From assembly GCA_023423045.1 (NCBI GenBank), contig JAFAGA010000010.1, forward strand, positions 1 to 64,000: a stretch of DNA of 64,000 nt. The letters are read 5' to 3'. Made by a program: the position numbers and the translations under genes. The notes under the pieces were generated by a model. The model saw nothing but the letters and a program-made list of their open reading frames with translations, was not told the origin of the DNA and made no database searches. Shown here piece by piece: positions 46,727 to 54,993 of this stretch. Each line of letters starts with the position of its first letter. Within the stretch, counting starts at the first letter, position 1. The DNA is from Bacillota bacterium. Lineage in GTDB: Bacteria; Bacillota; Clostridia; Lachnospirales; Lachnospiraceae.

Positions 46727-46870
46727 ATGAAAGAAAATAAAATGAAGAGCACAAAAAATAACAAAAGAGAGGACGGAACCTTCCGTTCAAAACATGTGAA
46801 GCATAACCCACAGGCAGAGAGTGCCCGTGCAGTATTCGGACTAAAGGATAATCCACAGAGTGAGAAGTAA
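46727..46870 (+). CDS. Small conserved Clostridia protein (CPC_1213-like)
   Basis: A 47-aa very basic, soluble peptide. The C-terminal half KHVKHNPQAESARAVFGLKD resembles a short family widespread in Clostridia that I recall as CPC_1213; its function is unknown. AAGGAGG lies 7 nt before ATG 46727, and the longer open frame upstream has no such signal. A terminator follows 40 bp later. The high Lys/Asn content and lack of membrane segments suggest a nucleic-acid or ribosome-associated role, which is only a guess. Confidence 0.65.
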   Translation: MKENKMKSTKNNKREDGTFRSKHVKHNPQAESARAVFGLKDNPQSEK

Positions 46871-46908
46871 TAGAAAAATAGAAAAGTTTAGATATAAGAT
46901 CAAAATAA

Positions 46909-46948
46909 AAATAGCAATGCTTCTCATAACAGAGCATTGCTATTTTTC
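46909..46948. terminator. Bidirectional terminator
   Basis: AAATAGCAATGCT pairs with AGCATTGCTATTT; T-runs occur on both strands. It serves the 47-aa protein gene and the convergent phosphoribosyltransferase operon. Confidence 0.9.
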
Positions 46949-46974
46949 TAAAGAGCGGTTTCTCCCTGATTTCC

Positions 46975-47559
46975 TCACTCGTTGTCAGCGATAGAGCCGG
47001 GCAGCGGAATGTTTCCCAGAGAAATCAAGGGGATCCCCTTATAGTGGGTGCGTTCCTCACCTTCAGTCAATACACAGGCAATTACAGAGATTTCAAAGCC
47101 GATCTCCTTCGCCACAATCAGGGCGGCATCCACAGTGCCGCCGGTGGAAACTACATCATCAATGAAACAGAGCTTTTTACCCTGAAACTGCTCATATTTC
47201 TCCCGTCCGATCCATAGCTCCTGCTTGCCCTGAGTGGTGATGGAATCCACCAATACATGCTTAGGATCCTTCATAAAGGCTTTGCGGGCCTTGCGCAGTT
47301 CAAGATAGGAGTCCATGTCCCGGGCCAGTTCCTGGCAAAGGCCGGAGGACTTGGTCTGTACGGTGACAAAGCCTTCGTAGCTATATTCGGCCAGCCTTTC
47401 GGTAAGGGCTTTTGCAGCGTGCCTGTTCCACTGGGATTCTCCGGTCATGTCAAAGGAATAAATATAGAAATCATTGCCGAGCTCCATCAGCGGCAGGTCA
47501 ATTTCCAGCTCGGAGCCAAGGCGTACCTTCCATACCGGGGGCCATTTTGTATTAGACAT
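46975..47559 (-). CDS. Phosphoribosyltransferase (purine salvage type)
   Basis: A 194-aa type I PRTase. The PRPP-binding signature is KLCFIDDVVSTGGTVDAALI near residues 128-147, with the upstream VTVQTKSSGLCQELARDM region matching adenine/xanthine-type enzymes. It would join a free base to PRPP, giving a nucleotide. The precise base is not readable. It starts 10 bp after the stop of a nucleobase-type permease on the same strand, so uptake and salvage are one operon. GGAGG lies 7 nt before the ATG. Confidence 0.88.
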   Translation of the reverse strand: MSNTKWPPVWKVRLGSELEIDLPLMELGNDFYIYSFDMTGESQWNRHAAKALTERLAEYSYEGFVTVQTKSSGLCQELARDMDSYLELRKARKAFMKDPKHVLVDSITTQGKQELWIGREKYEQFQGKKLCFIDDVVSTGGTVDAALIVAKEIGFEISVIACVLTEGEERTHYKGIPLISLGNIPLPGSIADNE

Positions 47560-47569
47560 ATTAATCCTC

Positions 47570-48715
47570 CTATACTAAACCAATATATGAACCGAAGTAG
47601 CGTACGGCCAATCCGGCCACCATACCCAGGAAGGGATTCTTGGACCAGGCTGTTACACCTAGAGCAAAGTAGCCGCTCATGGAATGGTCGGAACCAGCCA
47701 CCGCAGAAAGATTCGGGGCAAATGTGAGGGCAAAGCCAATCACCACTAAGAAGCCTGCAATGCTTTGGCTGGGCAAATATTTGCCTAATCGGCCGATTAC
47801 ACCTACTAGAATCAACACACCGGTAGCCAGCATAAAGACGATGCCGCAGGCAACGGGCCAGGGAGCGCCTGCTGTGCCGGAAATAATGGCTTCAATGGGC
47901 GGGCCTCCGAACAGAGCGCTGGGAATGTCAGCCAGAGAGTTGATCATGGAAAGGTGATCAAAATTTTGTGTGGTACCGGCAATGCTGGAGGTGATGGCAC
48001 CAAAGGAGATGTTTGCACCGATGTTGAGCATAACCAGGCTGAGAGCGCCAAGGACAACAGTTGTATTAACCGTGGGCTTGATGACTTTAAAGTCCTGCCA
48101 GTACTCTTTTTTCCAAAAGCGCCATTCGCTGCTCATTTGCAGCTGGTCCCGGCCTTCTTCAAGGACGGAAGAGAGATCTACTCTGCGCTTTTGCAAAAGC
48201 AGGAAGTCTGCTGTGGACACCACAACCGAAATAAAGATTGTCCAAACAACCTTGTTAGGACTGTTGAAAAAGACAGCATAAGCTGCAATGGCGCTAACGA
48301 CGGAAATCAGCGTGGTGCGCTTCTCCTGAGAGAACATGTCCCAGGACACACCGGCCAAAATCAGGCCCACACCGCTCATCATACCGGAAATAATAGCCAC
48401 CCCTGCAAAATCAGAGATTTTGGTTACTCCGCCAAAAGCAGAAAGAACCAGCATCAGAAGTGCGGCAAGAAGGATGGAGCTGACGTTGTTGCGCATATTT
48501 TTCTTAATGCTGGCTACAGTAATGGTTTCTGCCTGGGCAGAAATCGGAGTTACCGAGCCGGTAAATAAGTTGCCAAGAGCTCCTACCAAATAGGCAAAAC
48601 CGGCGGGCTTTAAGGCAAAGCCGCGGGCTTCTGCATAAAGTAATTGAGGCACACCGTTGATGATGACGGCTACTACCGCCAGAATAAACGGGCCAAGGTT
48701 ATTTAAAAAGTCCAC
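47570..48715 (-). CDS. NCS2-type nucleobase permease
   Basis: A 381-aa membrane protein with about eleven to twelve membrane segments, related to xanthine/uracil or AzgA-type permeases. Notable segments: FTGSVTPISAQAETITVASI near the N-terminus, a long cytosolic loop (LLQKRRVDLSSVLEEGRDQL) and the family-like SLADIPSALFGGPPIEAIIS followed by GTAGAPWPVACGIVF. It is shorter than most NCS2 proteins (about 430-450 aa) but shows no frameshift. The operon with the PRTase suggests purine base uptake. AGGAGG precedes the ATG. Confidence 0.82.
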   Translation of the reverse strand: MDFLNNLGPFILAVVAVIINGVPQLLYAEARGFALKPAGFAYLVGALGNLFTGSVTPISAQAETITVASIKKNMRNNVSSILLAALLMLVLSAFGGVTKISDFAGVAIISGMMSGVGLILAGVSWDMFSQEKRTTLISVVSAIAAYAVFFNSPNKVVWTIFISVVVSTADFLLLQKRRVDLSSVLEEGRDQLQMSSEWRFWKKEYWQDFKVIKPTVNTTVVLGALSLVMLNIGANISFGAITSSIAGTTQNFDHLSMINSLADIPSALFGGPPIEAIISGTAGAPWPVACGIVFMLATGVLILVGVIGRLGKYLPSQSIAGFLVVIGFALTFAPNLSAVAGSDHSMSGYFALGVTAWSKNPFLGMVAGLAVRYFGSYIGLV

Positions 48716-48747
48716 ACATTTTCCTCCTCATATATCATGATGTAGAT

Positions 48748-48777
48748 AATATAACATCATTCTGCCCGATCTGACAA
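48748..48777 (-). promoter_or_regulatory. Candidate promoter of the permease-PRTase operon
   Basis: On the minus strand TTGTCA (complement of 48772-48777), 18-bp spacer ending in TGT, TATATT (complement of 48748-48753). The mRNA leader would be too short for a purine riboswitch, and none is seen. Confidence 0.5.
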
Positions 48778-48950
48778 AGAATATATACTAATAGATTATA
48801 TTAGAAATATTTATAATGCGTTATGGTTATGAAACATATGGAAATTCGGCTGCATAAGCCTGCCTTGTCCAATATGGACATACCTATAAATTCATGATAT
48901 TATTTAAAAAATGGATTTATTCTGGTAGATAGCCGATGGGAGAATATATA

Positions 48951-49472
48951 ATGTTAAATGTTAAGGTTTTGAAAACGATTGTCAATGACGGTATTCTGTA
49001 TGAAATAGTGGAGAAGCCAGAAACCATTTATGCTGGCAAATTAGAATCTTCCGACACAAATAAAGGTGAGCCTGATATAAAAAGTATTTTAGGAGGTTAT
49101 CGGGAAATATCATCGAAAATCACCGGAGCGGTTGACGAAGCCTGGTGGTTGGGTATCAGCATGAATTATGGAAACGACAAGGTACCTGCCAGCTATATGT
49201 TTGCTCTCGAGGTTAATACAGATGAACAGCCGGACGGAGTTGATGTATATAAAATGCCTGCCTCCTTCTACATACGCATGCGAAAGGACGATAATAACGC
49301 CCTGAAACAATTAGGGAAAGAAAACTGTCAATCATATGAGCTGTTTTCATTAATCTTTGATACAATGAAGAAATACCACTATGATTTCGGGAATTGTGGT
49401 GAAATAGAATGCGATTTTTCAAAGGATGTTAAGATCGGATATGTGTATGTATCAATCGCTGCCAACCATTAA
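48951..49472 (+). CDS. GyrI-like / effector-binding domain protein
   Basis: A 173-aa cytoplasmic protein resembling the GyrI-like small-molecule binding (SHS2) domain found alone or at the end of AraC and MerR regulators: VDEAWWLGISMNYGND, YMFALEVN, and DVYKMPASFYIRMR. No DNA-binding part is present, so it is a stand-alone domain. ATG 48951 is chosen because GGGAG lies 8 nt before it; ATG 48936 would add five residues. A dyad TGTCC-AATAT-GGACA lies at 48866-48880 and may be an operator. Confidence 0.7.
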   Translation: MLNVKVLKTIVNDGILYEIVEKPETIYAGKLESSDTNKGEPDIKSILGGYREISSKITGAVDEAWWLGISMNYGNDKVPASYMFALEVNTDEQPDGVDVYKMPASFYIRMRKDDNNALKQLGKENCQSYELFSLIFDTMKKYHYDFGNCGEIECDFSKDVKIGYVYVSIAANH

Positions 49473-49616
49473 TCAGTAAGGTAACATAACAAAGAATCCC
49501 TATATGAGTTGATTTAGATGAAGTTTTCCGGCTGATCTTATATGAATGTCCGATTTAATAGGGTGGAGCGGATAAATTGTGCCTGCGGCCTAAGGCTGGC
49601 AGGTAAGAGAAAGGGT

Positions 49617-49889
49617 ATGATCGTTATTATGTATGATTTGGAAAGAACGAAAAAAACCATTGCAGCTATGTTTTGTCTTTCAGCAGTGTCACTGATACTG
49701 GCCTTTGTGGGCTTTGCGGGAGGCGGCGAAGAATTAATACGGTATGGTATTATGAACAATCCGGGGCATACCATTTTGATGTTTACCGGTGCAGGAACGT
49801 TTGTGATCTCCCTGTTGGTGGGAATTGGATTTAAGTCCCTGAGCAAAGATATCGCCGAAGTGTTAAAATCTATGGAGAACAGAAAATAA
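49617..49889 (+). CDS. Small two-pass membrane protein, unknown
   Basis: About 90 aa, with two membrane segments (TIAAMFCLSAVSLILAFVGF and HTILMFTGAGTFVISLLVGI) and a short charged tail ending KSMENRK. I do not recognise a family. The start is uncertain: ATG 49617 sits 2-3 nt after AAAGGG and ATG 49629 sits 14 nt after it; the open frame extends back to 49542. It lies 80 bp before the WYL gene pair in the same direction. A diverged echo of its last 8 codons is found at 55023-55046. Confidence 0.6.
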   Translation: MIVIMYDLERTKKTIAAMFCLSAVSLILAFVGFAGGGEELIRYGIMNNPGHTILMFTGAGTFVISLLVGIGFKSLSKDIAEVLKSMENRK

Positions 49890-49971
49890 AAATAGTGTGC
49901 CGGCAAAATCCCGATAGGACACCGGGCAGATGGGATGGTATTGGGATAAAGTATAAATGAGGTAGCATAAA

Positions 49972-51219
49972 ATGAGTGAATACTCGGAATTAATAAAGCG
50001 CTTTGATAAAATCAGGGACTATATGCGCGATTTTTATGTATACGGTTTTATGTCACGGGAGGATTTCAAACAAAAGAAGAGCTTACGTTCCTACGATAAC
50101 GAAAAGCGAAGGATAGAGAGTTATCTATCGGATTATATGTCGTTCCGCACGGATGAAAATGGAAAAATGGTATTCTTCTCAGTCGACAGCTCCGAAATTT
50201 CAACCAATCCGCTTTATCGTGCCTTTAAAGCGAAATCGTTTACAAAAAATGATATCACACTGAACTTCATAATTCTTGATATCCTGTATGATGGAACTGC
50301 AGCGTCCGCAGCAGAGATAGCAGATAGAATTGCGTCAGAATATTTATGCTTTTTTGAGCATCCTGTGATTGCAGATGTATCAACGGTTCGCAACAAGCTT
50401 ACCGAATATGAAGCGTATGGGATACTTACTGCAAAGAAGCAGGGAAAAAGACTGCTTTACCTGTTGAACAAAACAGAAATTAGTCCGGATAATATTTCCG
50501 AGGCCCTGGTGTTTTTCTCGGAGGTCAGTCCCCTTGGAGTGGTTGGAAGCTATTTTCTGGATAAATTCAGTTATGATAATACGTTGATATCATATAAGCA
50601 TCACTATATTATGCATGCCCTGGAAAGTGAAATTGTATATGAATTGTTAAAGGCCATCCATAATAAGCGTAAAGTTGAAATCATAAATCACAGCACACGT
50701 TCGGAGGCCCCGGTATCCCTTGAGATCCTTCCGCTCCGATTTATGATTAGCGTGCAGGGCGGAAGGCGATACCTGGCTGCATTTAGCTATAAATCAAAGG
50801 CAATACTAAGCTTTCGTCTGGACAATATAAAATCAGTAAAGCGGATGGAAACCTGCGATAATTTTGATGAACATGACAAAAGACTGAATGAAATTTTATC
50901 TAATACCTGGGGAGCGTCCTTCGGCAGAGGAAGAAATTTAGAGCATTTAACGATGCTTCTGGATATTCCCCACAAGGAGCGTTTTATCATCAACCGCATT
51001 CTGAGAGAAGGCAGAAACGGAACTCTTTCCAAGGTGGATGAGAATACATATAAATACGAAATTTATGTTTATGATGCCGCGGAGATGTTACCCTGGCTCA
51101 GGACATTTATCGGAAGAATATTGTCTCTGGAATGCGATAATAAAGCAGTCGTCCGCACCTTTTATCATGATTTAAATGCGCTCTATTCCATCTATGGAGG
51201 TGATACAGGTGCTGTTTAA
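49972..51219 (+). CDS. WYL domain-containing transcriptional regulator 1
   Basis: A 415-aa protein. The N-terminal half is helical with a likely winged-helix region (KNDITLNFIILDILYDGTAA, then TVRNKLTEYEAYGILTAKKQ). The middle (about 220-300) is a WYL-type ligand-binding fold (VEIINHSTRSEAPVSLEILP, LRFMISVQGGRRYLAAFSYK, SFRLDNIKSVKRM). The C-terminal WCX-like extension ends AVVRTFYHDLNALYS. WYL proteins respond to nucleic-acid-like ligands and often regulate DNA- or RNA-damage and defence genes. It overlaps the second WYL gene by 11 bp, which indicates translational coupling and probably a heteromeric pair. Confidence 0.85.
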   Translation: MSEYSELIKRFDKIRDYMRDFYVYGFMSREDFKQKKSLRSYDNEKRRIESYLSDYMSFRTDENGKMVFFSVDSSEISTNPLYRAFKAKSFTKNDITLNFIILDILYDGTAASAAEIADRIASEYLCFFEHPVIADVSTVRNKLTEYEAYGILTAKKQGKRLLYLLNKTEISPDNISEALVFFSEVSPLGVVGSYFLDKFSYDNTLISYKHHYIMHALESEIVYELLKAIHNKRKVEIINHSTRSEAPVSLEILPLRFMISVQGGRRYLAAFSYKSKAILSFRLDNIKSVKRMETCDNFDEHDKRLNEILSNTWGASFGRGRNLEHLTMLLDIPHKERFIINRILREGRNGTLSKVDENTYKYEIYVYDAAEMLPWLRTFIGRILSLECDNKAVVRTFYHDLNALYSIYGGDTGAV

Positions 51220-52135
51220 TGAAATCTACAGCGCTTATTATAATGCGTTAGCCGCACTTATCAACAAGGCGATTGACGGTGAGCTGAATTCCCGAAATGC
51301 CGGCGACCTTATTAAAACCGAGGCATTCCGTGATAGCTTTGTCTATATCCAGGACGCAATACAAAAAGAACAGTGGCAGGTTATAACCAAAGAGTATAAA
51401 ACCCCAATTAAAAATTATGCGAGGATGCCGCTCACAACGCTGCAAAAGCAATTTCTAAAGACAATTAGTATGGATAAGAGATTTGCGCTTTTTACGGATT
51501 ACAAAATAGTGGGTCTGGAAGAGGTGGAACCTCTGTATGAGGAAAAGGATTTTTACTGTTTTGACTTAATTAAGGACGGAGATCCCTATGACAGTCCGGA
51601 ATATATCACAATTTTCAAAACGGTTTTAAGGGCTCTAAAAGAAAATAGGAAGCTTCATATTGCTTTTAAAGACGGTAAGGGTAACAATCAAAGAAAAACA
51701 TGCATTCCCCGCAGGCTGGAGTATTCTGAAAAAGACGATAAATTCAGATTGCTTTGCTTAGGCGTTTATAGCCTGTCGACGATAAATCTGGCAAGAATTA
51801 TAAGCTGTGACCTGCAGGAGGAATATGACCGGAAGACGGTAAAGCCCTTTATACGCAAGAAGAGCAATATTGTTCTTGTAATTACCGATGAACGCAACGC
51901 CCTGGAGAGATGCATGCTTCATTTCTCCAACTATGAAAAAGTCACTGCACAGCTTGATGCAAAGCATTATGAAATGAAGCTGACCTACTATAAGGAGGAT
52001 GAGACAGAGGTTCTGATCAGGGTTTTATCCTTTGGGCCCTTAGTAAAAGTGAAATCCCCCGACCGCTTTATTGCTTTATTGAAGGAACGGCTAATACGCC
52101 AAAAAGAGCTGGTGAATAAAGTCGTACCTAAGTAA
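51209..52135 (+). CDS. WYL domain-containing transcriptional regulator 2
   Basis: A 308-aa protein from GTG 51209, with GGAGG 8 nt upstream inside the first WYL gene. The core (about 150-215) reads LRALKENRKLHIAFKDGKGN, then CIPRRLEYSEKDDKFRLLCL and STINLARIISCDL. This is the WYL fold, and the C-terminal part (ALERCMLHFSNYEKVTAQLD) is WCX-like. No clear HTH is visible at the N-terminus, so DNA binding may come from its partner. The next 600 bp are structured RNA-like sequence and then the slipin gene in the same orientation. Confidence 0.83.
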   Translation: MLFNEIYSAYYNALAALINKAIDGELNSRNAGDLIKTEAFRDSFVYIQDAIQKEQWQVITKEYKTPIKNYARMPLTTLQKQFLKTISMDKRFALFTDYKIVGLEEVEPLYEEKDFYCFDLIKDGDPYDSPEYITIFKTVLRALKENRKLHIAFKDGKGNNQRKTCIPRRLEYSEKDDKFRLLCLGVYSLSTINLARIISCDLQEEYDRKTVKPFIRKKSNIVLVITDERNALERCMLHFSNYEKVTAQLDAKHYEMKLTYYKEDETEVLIRVLSFGPLVKVKSPDRFIALLKERLIRQKELVNKVVPK

Positions 52136-52162
52136 TATGGGTATGACTTTTTTTGTAATAGT

Positions 52163-52214
52163 TTCGAATAAGGCTGGGAGAAGCTCATAGTGCTTCTCCC
52201 AGCCTTATTCCGAA
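52163..52214. other. Near-perfect 22-bp inverted repeat after the WYL genes
   Basis: AATAAGGCTGGGAGAAGC, loop TCATAGT, GCTTCTCCCAGCCTTATT, extended by TTCG/CGAA with one bulge. There is no T-run on either side. It may terminate the WYL transcript or act as a processing site. Confidence 0.75.
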
Positions 52215-52287
52215 CTGTTACTTTCTTCAAATTGTTGTTTTCGCATCTTTTTTTCAATGATGGATGAATTATTTTCCTGTAAGATAT

Positions 52288-52492
52288 CAATGCAAGGTTG
52301 CTTTTGTATGGAATTCTTAATTCCTGCGGTGCACAAGGCGCTGCCGAAGTGTATGCCAAGAACAATTGCGAGGGGTTCGACTCCCCCAACGAGCGATAAC
52401 TCGTCTAAAGCATGGATAAATACAGGTTCGAATCCTGTTCTAAGCGCATTGCTTAGCCTTGGTTGGATATTGACTTTGTAAAAAGTCTTTTG
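52288..52492 (+). ncRNA. Putative tRNA-mimic non-coding RNA (Y-RNA-like)
   Basis: No open frame. In order: hairpin GGAATT-CTT-AATTCC (52311-52325); T-arm-like AGGGG-TTCGACT-CCCCC near 52371-52387; hairpin ACGAG-CGATAA-CTCGT (52389-52404); a perfect T-arm ACAGG-TTCGAAT-CCTGT (52422-52438) followed at once by CTAAGC-GCATT-GCTTAG (52440-52456), like an acceptor stem closed by a loop; CCTTG can pair with CAAGG at 52293. It ends with GACTTT-GTAA-AAAGTC-TTTT (52471-52490), a good terminator. Position between WYL regulators and a slipin fits known bacterial Y-RNA or RNA-repair contexts. No promoter could be placed with confidence. It may instead be a scrambled tRNA relic. Confidence 0.5.
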
Positions 52493-52537
52493 TCAGGAAC
52501 GGCCATATAAAGCCGGACATTTTAGTGGAAACAGCAG

Positions 52538-52700
52538 ACGCTTCCGGGAGAGGAGAGCAGAATGTGCTTTTTTGATCCCGATACAGCTTTTGCTTTGCCG
52601 GAAGGCGGATACCGACAGATCAATATCAGATCCAGAGCATGGCTTCCGATCTCATACCTGATTGTCTGAAACCTTCTGCCGCAAAAGCTGTAGGAAGCGT
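52538..52700 (+). other. Nested long-range RNA helix upstream of slipin
   Basis: Three nested perfect or wobble helices: ACGCTTCC (52538-52545) with GGAAGCGT (52693-52700); TACAGCTTTTGC (52582-52593) with GCAAAAGCTGTA (52681-52692); GGAAGG (about 52600-52605) with CCTTCT (about 52672-52677). The two 3' arms are contiguous. The fold would sit in the slipin mRNA leader, 38 bp before the ATG, or belong to a second non-coding RNA. Confidence 0.6.
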
Positions 52701-52738
52701 TTGCCTAAACCCGATATTATGATAGGAGGATTACATAT

Positions 52739-53836
52739 ATGAAAACAATAATTAATGAAAATCAAAGAGGACTGCTTTTTAAAAACGGTAGGTATGAAAG
52801 GATGCTGGAGCCGGGTAAACATTTCTTCCTCGCCCAAAATATAAGGATAGAAATAATAAACATTGGAGATGAGTTTAGGCTTTCAGGCTTTGAATTGGAT
52901 GTGTTCTTGAAGGATAAAGCGCTGAGGGAACAGTTGGAGCTGGTAGATGTCCAGGATGAAATGATCGCACTTCATTTCGTTAACGGCAAGTTCGCTGATT
53001 GCCTGACCAGCGGCAGGTATGCTTTTTGGAAGGTGTTTCATACTCATGAATTTGAAATGATTGATATGAGAGATCCGGAAGTATCGGATGAGCTTCCCAA
53101 ATACATTTTTGATGTGCTGCCTCGGAGATTGTTTATCAAAGTAGAGGTTGCCGAATATCAAAAGGCAAGACTATACTATAATCAGAAGTTTATTAAGCTA
53201 TTGAACGAGGGAACCTACTACTTCTGGAATAATGGCACAAAAATTAATGCCGGCTTGGTTGATACCCGCCTTTTGCAGATGAATATTGCAGGGCAGGAGA
53301 TGCTGACCCTTGATAAGATTGCCCTGCGCATCAATTTTGTCTGTCATTATAAAATCACGGACTATATTAAGATTTTTACGGAGATCGATAATTATGAGGA
53401 GCAGATGCATGTGGCTCTGCAGCTGATCCTCCGTGAGTATATCGGCAAATACCGCCTGGATGAGATACTCGAAAACAGGGACCAGATAGCGGATTATGCC
53501 TTTCAAAAGCTCAAAGAGAAGGAAGAGAACTACTATATCAGATTTTATGATGCGGGAGTAAAGGATATTATCCTTCCCGGTGAGATTCGGGATATTATGA
53601 ACACAGTTCTCATTGCCGAGAAAAAGGCCCAGGCAAATGTAATAGCTCGCCGTGAGGAAGTGGCCTCCACCAGAAGCCTGCTTAATACGGCAAAACTGAT
53701 GGATGAAAATCAGACACTGTTTAAATTAAAGGAACTGGAATATCTTGAAAAGATTTGCGAAAATGTCGGCAATATCACAGTCAACGGGGGAACGGACCTG
53801 CTCTCGCAGCTGACCAATATTTTAAAAGGGGCATAG
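52739..53836 (+). CDS. Slipin family SPFH (band 7/PHB) protein
   Basis: A 365-aa member of the stomatin/slipin SPFH superfamily. There is no N-terminal membrane hairpin. The start is MKTIINENQRGLLFKNGRYE, a GRYxxxLEPGKHFF motif recurs twice (second copy FIKLLNEGTYYFWNNG), and the SPFH domain (about 165-330) has LRINFVCHYKITDY, ILREYIGKYRLDEIL and the C-terminal helix AEKKAQANVIARREEVASTR. Such soluble slipins are often encoded beside RtcB RNA ligase or WYL regulators; here two WYL genes precede it and no ligase is in view. AGGAGG lies 9 nt before the ATG. It is probably controlled by the upstream WYL pair and structured leader (inference). Confidence 0.88.
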   Translation: MKTIINENQRGLLFKNGRYERMLEPGKHFFLAQNIRIEIINIGDEFRLSGFELDVFLKDKALREQLELVDVQDEMIALHFVNGKFADCLTSGRYAFWKVFHTHEFEMIDMRDPEVSDELPKYIFDVLPRRLFIKVEVAEYQKARLYYNQKFIKLLNEGTYYFWNNGTKINAGLVDTRLLQMNIAGQEMLTLDKIALRINFVCHYKITDYIKIFTEIDNYEEQMHVALQLILREYIGKYRLDEILENRDQIADYAFQKLKEKEENYYIRFYDAGVKDIILPGEIRDIMNTVLIAEKKAQANVIARREEVASTRSLLNTAKLMDENQTLFKLKELEYLEKICENVGNITVNGGTDLLSQLTNILKGA

Positions 53837-53877
53837 CTTGAAAAATCAAGAATAATTCTTTCATAATGATATTTTAA

Positions 53878-53920
53878 TATGACATGCTGGTGTCAAGTAT
53901 AATATGATACAATAGTATTA
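53878..53920 (+). promoter_or_regulatory. Dyad operator/promoter for the NHL-repeat gene
   Basis: TGACAT-GCTG-GTGTCA overlaps a promoter with -35 TGACAT (53880-53885), 17-bp spacer, -10 TATGAT (53903-53908). The 43-bp block closely resembles 4391-4433 before the VOC gene. The dyad within the spacer suggests a repressor or activator site common to both genes. Confidence 0.55.
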
Positions 53921-54009
53921 CCATGGTGCAGTATTAGTAACATTACTGAAAGCAAAGAGAAAGCAAAAATATCTGATAAAAAAGATATATTTGAAAAGGA
54001 GACTTAACG

Positions 54010-54993
54010 ATGAATTGGAAGGTTAAAAAAATAATCAATTTTGATTCAGAAAGTTCCTGGAAGGATGAGAATGCACCCTTCGGCTTCCATGACAGTAAGG
54101 GGAACCTATATGCGATGAGTTATTCCAAACACTGGATTGGTTACTGCGGTCAAAATGGCAGGTTAAAATGGTCTGCCGGCAATCACCCTGTTGAAAATAG
54201 TGATTGCCATATAACGCTTGATTTGCATTACCCCCATTACATTACTGACACTCCGGATGGCATGTTGTTGGTATCAAGTTCCGGAAACAAAAAGATTTAT
54301 AAGATTAACCCTGAGAATATGACTGCAGTTGTATTAATAGATGGGAATGAAATTGGACTCACTGATCTGGGCAATTGTGTATTTGACTCCGAAGGTAATA
54401 TCTGGGTCAATGAAGTACAAGGATGTAAGCTTTGGAAGTTCACCCCGGAAGGCATTCCTGTTCAAACATTAGGGAATGGCCAACCTGGATTTCAAACAGA
54501 ACCCTCCTCCTTCAACGATGTTCAATTTAATTGGATTTATGATGTACGTAATGGTCCTGATGGTAATATCTATGTGTTAGACAGCAAGAATTATGCTGTG
54601 CGAATGATTGATATACAAAGAAATTCTGTAATAACCATTGCAGGTACAGGAGTTGGAGGGTATTCCGGTGACGGTGAAGATGCTATAAATGCAACATTTG
54701 GAAGTAATCCTGATGAGCACTTTGATGGGCCCTGGTCGTTGTCGCTTGATGAAGATGGTAATATTTATGTTGGTGATACCCAGAACCATGTTGTAAGAAT
54801 GATTGAGAGGTCGACCAACATCATAACCACCATTGCTGGAAAACCAGATATTACACAAGGCATCCGTAACATCCCTTCTAATAAAGAACCATTGAGTCTT
54901 AACTTGCCTAAGATTTGCAGTATGGATTACAATAATGATTGCCTCTATATTCCTGAATGGGATGGTGACTTGATAATACTATCAAAATCGTAG
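54010..54993 (+). CDS. NHL-repeat beta-propeller protein
   Basis: A 327-aa protein without signal peptide. NHL/SMP-30-like blades are recognisable by G-N-I-Y/W-V-x-D-x-x-N motifs: DSEGNIWVNEVQGCKLWKF, GPDGNIYVLDSKNYAVRMID and DEDGNIYVGDTQNHVVRMIE, with TIAGTGVGGYSGDG between blades, as in secreted NHL proteins. It probably forms a five- or six-bladed propeller. No catalytic activity can be assigned. The promoter carries the dyad described at 53878. AAAAGGAG precedes the ATG. Monocistronic, ended by a hairpin at 55055. Confidence 0.82.
   Translation: MNWKVKKIINFDSESSWKDENAPFGFHDSKGNLYAMSYSKHWIGYCGQNGRLKWSAGNHPVENSDCHITLDLHYPHYITDTPDGMLLVSSSGNKKIYKINPENMTAVVLIDGNEIGLTDLGNCVFDSEGNIWVNEVQGCKLWKFTPEGIPVQTLGNGQPGFQTEPSSFNDVQFNWIYDVRNGPDGNIYVLDSKNYAVRMIDIQRNSVITIAGTGVGGYSGDGEDAINATFGSNPDEHFDGPWSLSLDEDGNIYVGDTQNHVVRMIERSTNIITTIAGKPDITQGIRNIPSNKEPLSLNLPKICSMDYNNDCLYIPEWDGDLIILSKS

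Noticed and set aside
48716..48950. Purine riboswitch before the permease-PRTase operon
   Set aside because: The conserved purine-aptamer strings are absent and the likely promoter leaves too short a leader.
52340..52460. Ordinary functional tRNA
   Set aside because: No arrangement gives a 7-bp acceptor stem with D and anticodon arms in normal order; reported instead as a tRNA-like RNA.
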